A stretch of DNA of 6,101 nucleotides from Methylococcaceae bacterium (GTDB taxonomy: Bacteria; Pseudomonadota; Gammaproteobacteria; Methylococcales; Methylomonadaceae), in the NCBI GenBank assembly GCA_030618325.1, contig JAUXDP010000193.1:1-6101 (forward strand). Reading direction: 5' to 3'. The first letter of the stretch is position 1, and every line of letters begins with the position of its first letter. The position numbers and the translations under genes are program-made. This document shows positions 5,224 through 6,101 of this stretch, in pieces. Under the pieces are notes generated by a model. It was not told the DNA's origin, searched no databases, and was given only the letters and a program-made list of their open reading frames with translations.

Positions 5224-5797
5224 CAATCCGGCATCATAGCGGCCAGCTGGTCTAAAAAACGATGCTGAACTTTTCAATTACCCAGCTTTGATCTTGGATG
5301 AATTTCTTCGTATAGAGTTAGAGAGCGTCCACCGACAGGAATAGCAGCACGTAGTAGTTGAAAGCTTTGATCTGCACACAAAGGGAGACCAGTCAATCGT
5401 GATAATAGGTTCTGACACGTTGGTGACAATAGTTTCCGTGATGGCCGAATAAATCGAAAAGCGTTCCTGGTAGAGGCTCGGGTTTGACAGAAGGCGATCC
5501 ATGCGTTAATTTTATGCTTGCCATAGGCATTTCCTGCAAGACCTCGCCCCAATGAGGTAACTGAAGCTTTTGCACCGCAAACCAGAGAATTTACGGCTGC
5601 CATTAATGTATCGAGTCGAACAGAATGAATTGAAGGTAAGGCATTGGAGAGAAGTTTATGCAATACTTTGGTGGTGTGCATCGGATCCCCTGAAAAGTAA
5701 TGAGTTCAGAGGAAAAAGTATGGTGTACACGCCGTTTTAGATTAAGTATAATCCATATCTCATTGTTATAAAATACTATTTTTTGGTGATACCTCAG
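5224..5797 (-). mobile_element. IS4-family (IS10-like) remnant
   Basis: On the minus strand the element starts at 5797 with CTGAGGTATCACC, which agrees with the IS10 end CTGAGAGATCCCC at 10 of 13 positions. The position is independently supported because the disrupted hemerythrin frame stops making sense exactly there. After a leader of about 115 nt comes the transposase start at 5681. The element is cut at about 5224 by the 55-bp repeat, so the catalytic C-terminal half and the other end are lost. Confidence 0.75.
5225..5681 (-). pseudogene. IS4-family transposase N-terminal fragment, frameshifted
   Basis: The start ATG 5681 is preceded by AGGGG. The reading MHTTKVLHKLLSNALPSIHS ... LGRGLAGNAYGKHKI follows the N-terminus of IS10-type transposases. 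One base is lost near 5505, after which the right frame is MDRLLSNPSLYQERF ... IITIDWSPF, carrying the first DDE aspartate (codon 5392-5394). One extra base near 5378 returns to the first frame: CADQSFQLLRAAIPVGG, RSLTLYEEIHPRSKLGN. A TGA at 5274-5276 follows, and KVQHRFLDQLAAMMPD continues beyond it to about 5226. Usual length is about 400 aa, so more than half is gone. Non-functional. Confidence 0.85.
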
Positions 5798-6101
5798 GGC
5801 CAGACCTCTCTTACATATTAGCCCAGATTTTCCAGGTCACTATTATCATTCCAGGAAGTGATAATTGATTCTAAGAGCTGTAATACCTCAACATGCTCTC
5901 CAAAATGGCAGTGATAAGCTGGAAAACTGTATTTTTCCATCATTGTGTTTTCTTTGGCAAAGTGTGCCTTGGTGTGTTCCAGCCACTCTTGGCACAAGAG
6001 TGTGATTTTTTCAAAATCTTTTGCTTCAATTGCTGCATTAACATGATTGACAATATTTAATTCCTCCCGATGGACATCATTCATGGTATCCATAGCAACT
6101 T
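5798..6101 (-). pseudogene. Bacteriohemerythrin, 3'-truncated and partial
   Basis: Hemerythrins bind O2 at a non-haem di-iron site in a four-helix bundle. The reading frame runs off the window edge at 6101, so the true start may lie outside; an internal ATG is at 6093. Counting from it, the ligands seen are His8 (VHREEL), His44 and Glu48 (HFAKE), and His63 and His67 (HFGEH). The final His...Asp ligand pair of the last helix is missing. After DLENLG a TAA (5820-5818) interrupts the frame, but family-like sequence continues as YVREVWP until 5798, where the IS4-family end begins. Insertion of that IS in the W-P codons removed the last helix; the stop is probably later decay. A functional di-iron site is not expected. 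Confidence 0.85.

Noticed and set aside
1..6101. CRISPR array, tRNA or rRNA genes
   Set aside because: No regularly spaced repeats, cloverleaf sequences or rRNA-like segments were seen on either strand.

Overview
The window looks like part of a gammaproteobacterial chromosome. An intact block of ordinary genes lies on the left, a heap of decayed mobile elements on the right. The lineage guess rests on the general look of the QueF, FlhB-like and phosphatidylserine decarboxylase proteins. Heavily pseudogenised mobile DNA would suit a lineage with weak purifying selection, such as a host-associated one, but that is inference.

Left (1-1787): a non-coding element of about 150 bp with nested inverted repeats (13-162) and a small inverted repeat (192-233) precede three tightly packed plus-strand genes. 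These are queF (queuosine precursor reductase), a 92-aa FlhB-like protein equivalent to the flagellar export-switch C-terminal domain, and psd (phosphatidylserine decarboxylase). The last two overlap by ATGA, so the three probably form one transcript.

Middle (1788-4108): behind psd is a toxin-antitoxin remnant (RelE/ParE-like toxin plus a short antitoxin piece), each partner broken by one frameshift. A short unassigned stretch follows. On the minus strand comes an IS wreck in which an IS21-type IstA N-terminus is fused in frame to the C-terminus of an IS3-type OrfA, followed by a scrap of OrfB. The IS21 end at 3223 abuts a degraded group II intron (3224-4108) with an RT/maturase fragment. The intron 5' end lies 2 nt from an imperfect stem-loop (4111-4219).

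Right (4109-6101): one apparently intact, AT-rich gene for an FkbM-family SAM methyltransferase (true start most likely 4257) stands alone with its own promoter-like and RBS sequences. It is followed by a hairpin, a second copy of a 53-55 bp repeat also present at 2497-2549, a truncated and frameshifted IS4-family (IS10-like) transposase, and a bacteriohemerythrin gene whose 3' end was cut by that IS and which now also has an in-frame stop.

I do not see a clearly new functional system. The observations most worth checking are the repeat that abuts two different truncated transposases, the uninterrupted IstA-OrfA chimera, the stem-loop at the intron boundary, the solitary methyltransferase, and the FlhB-like gene placed between queF and psd.
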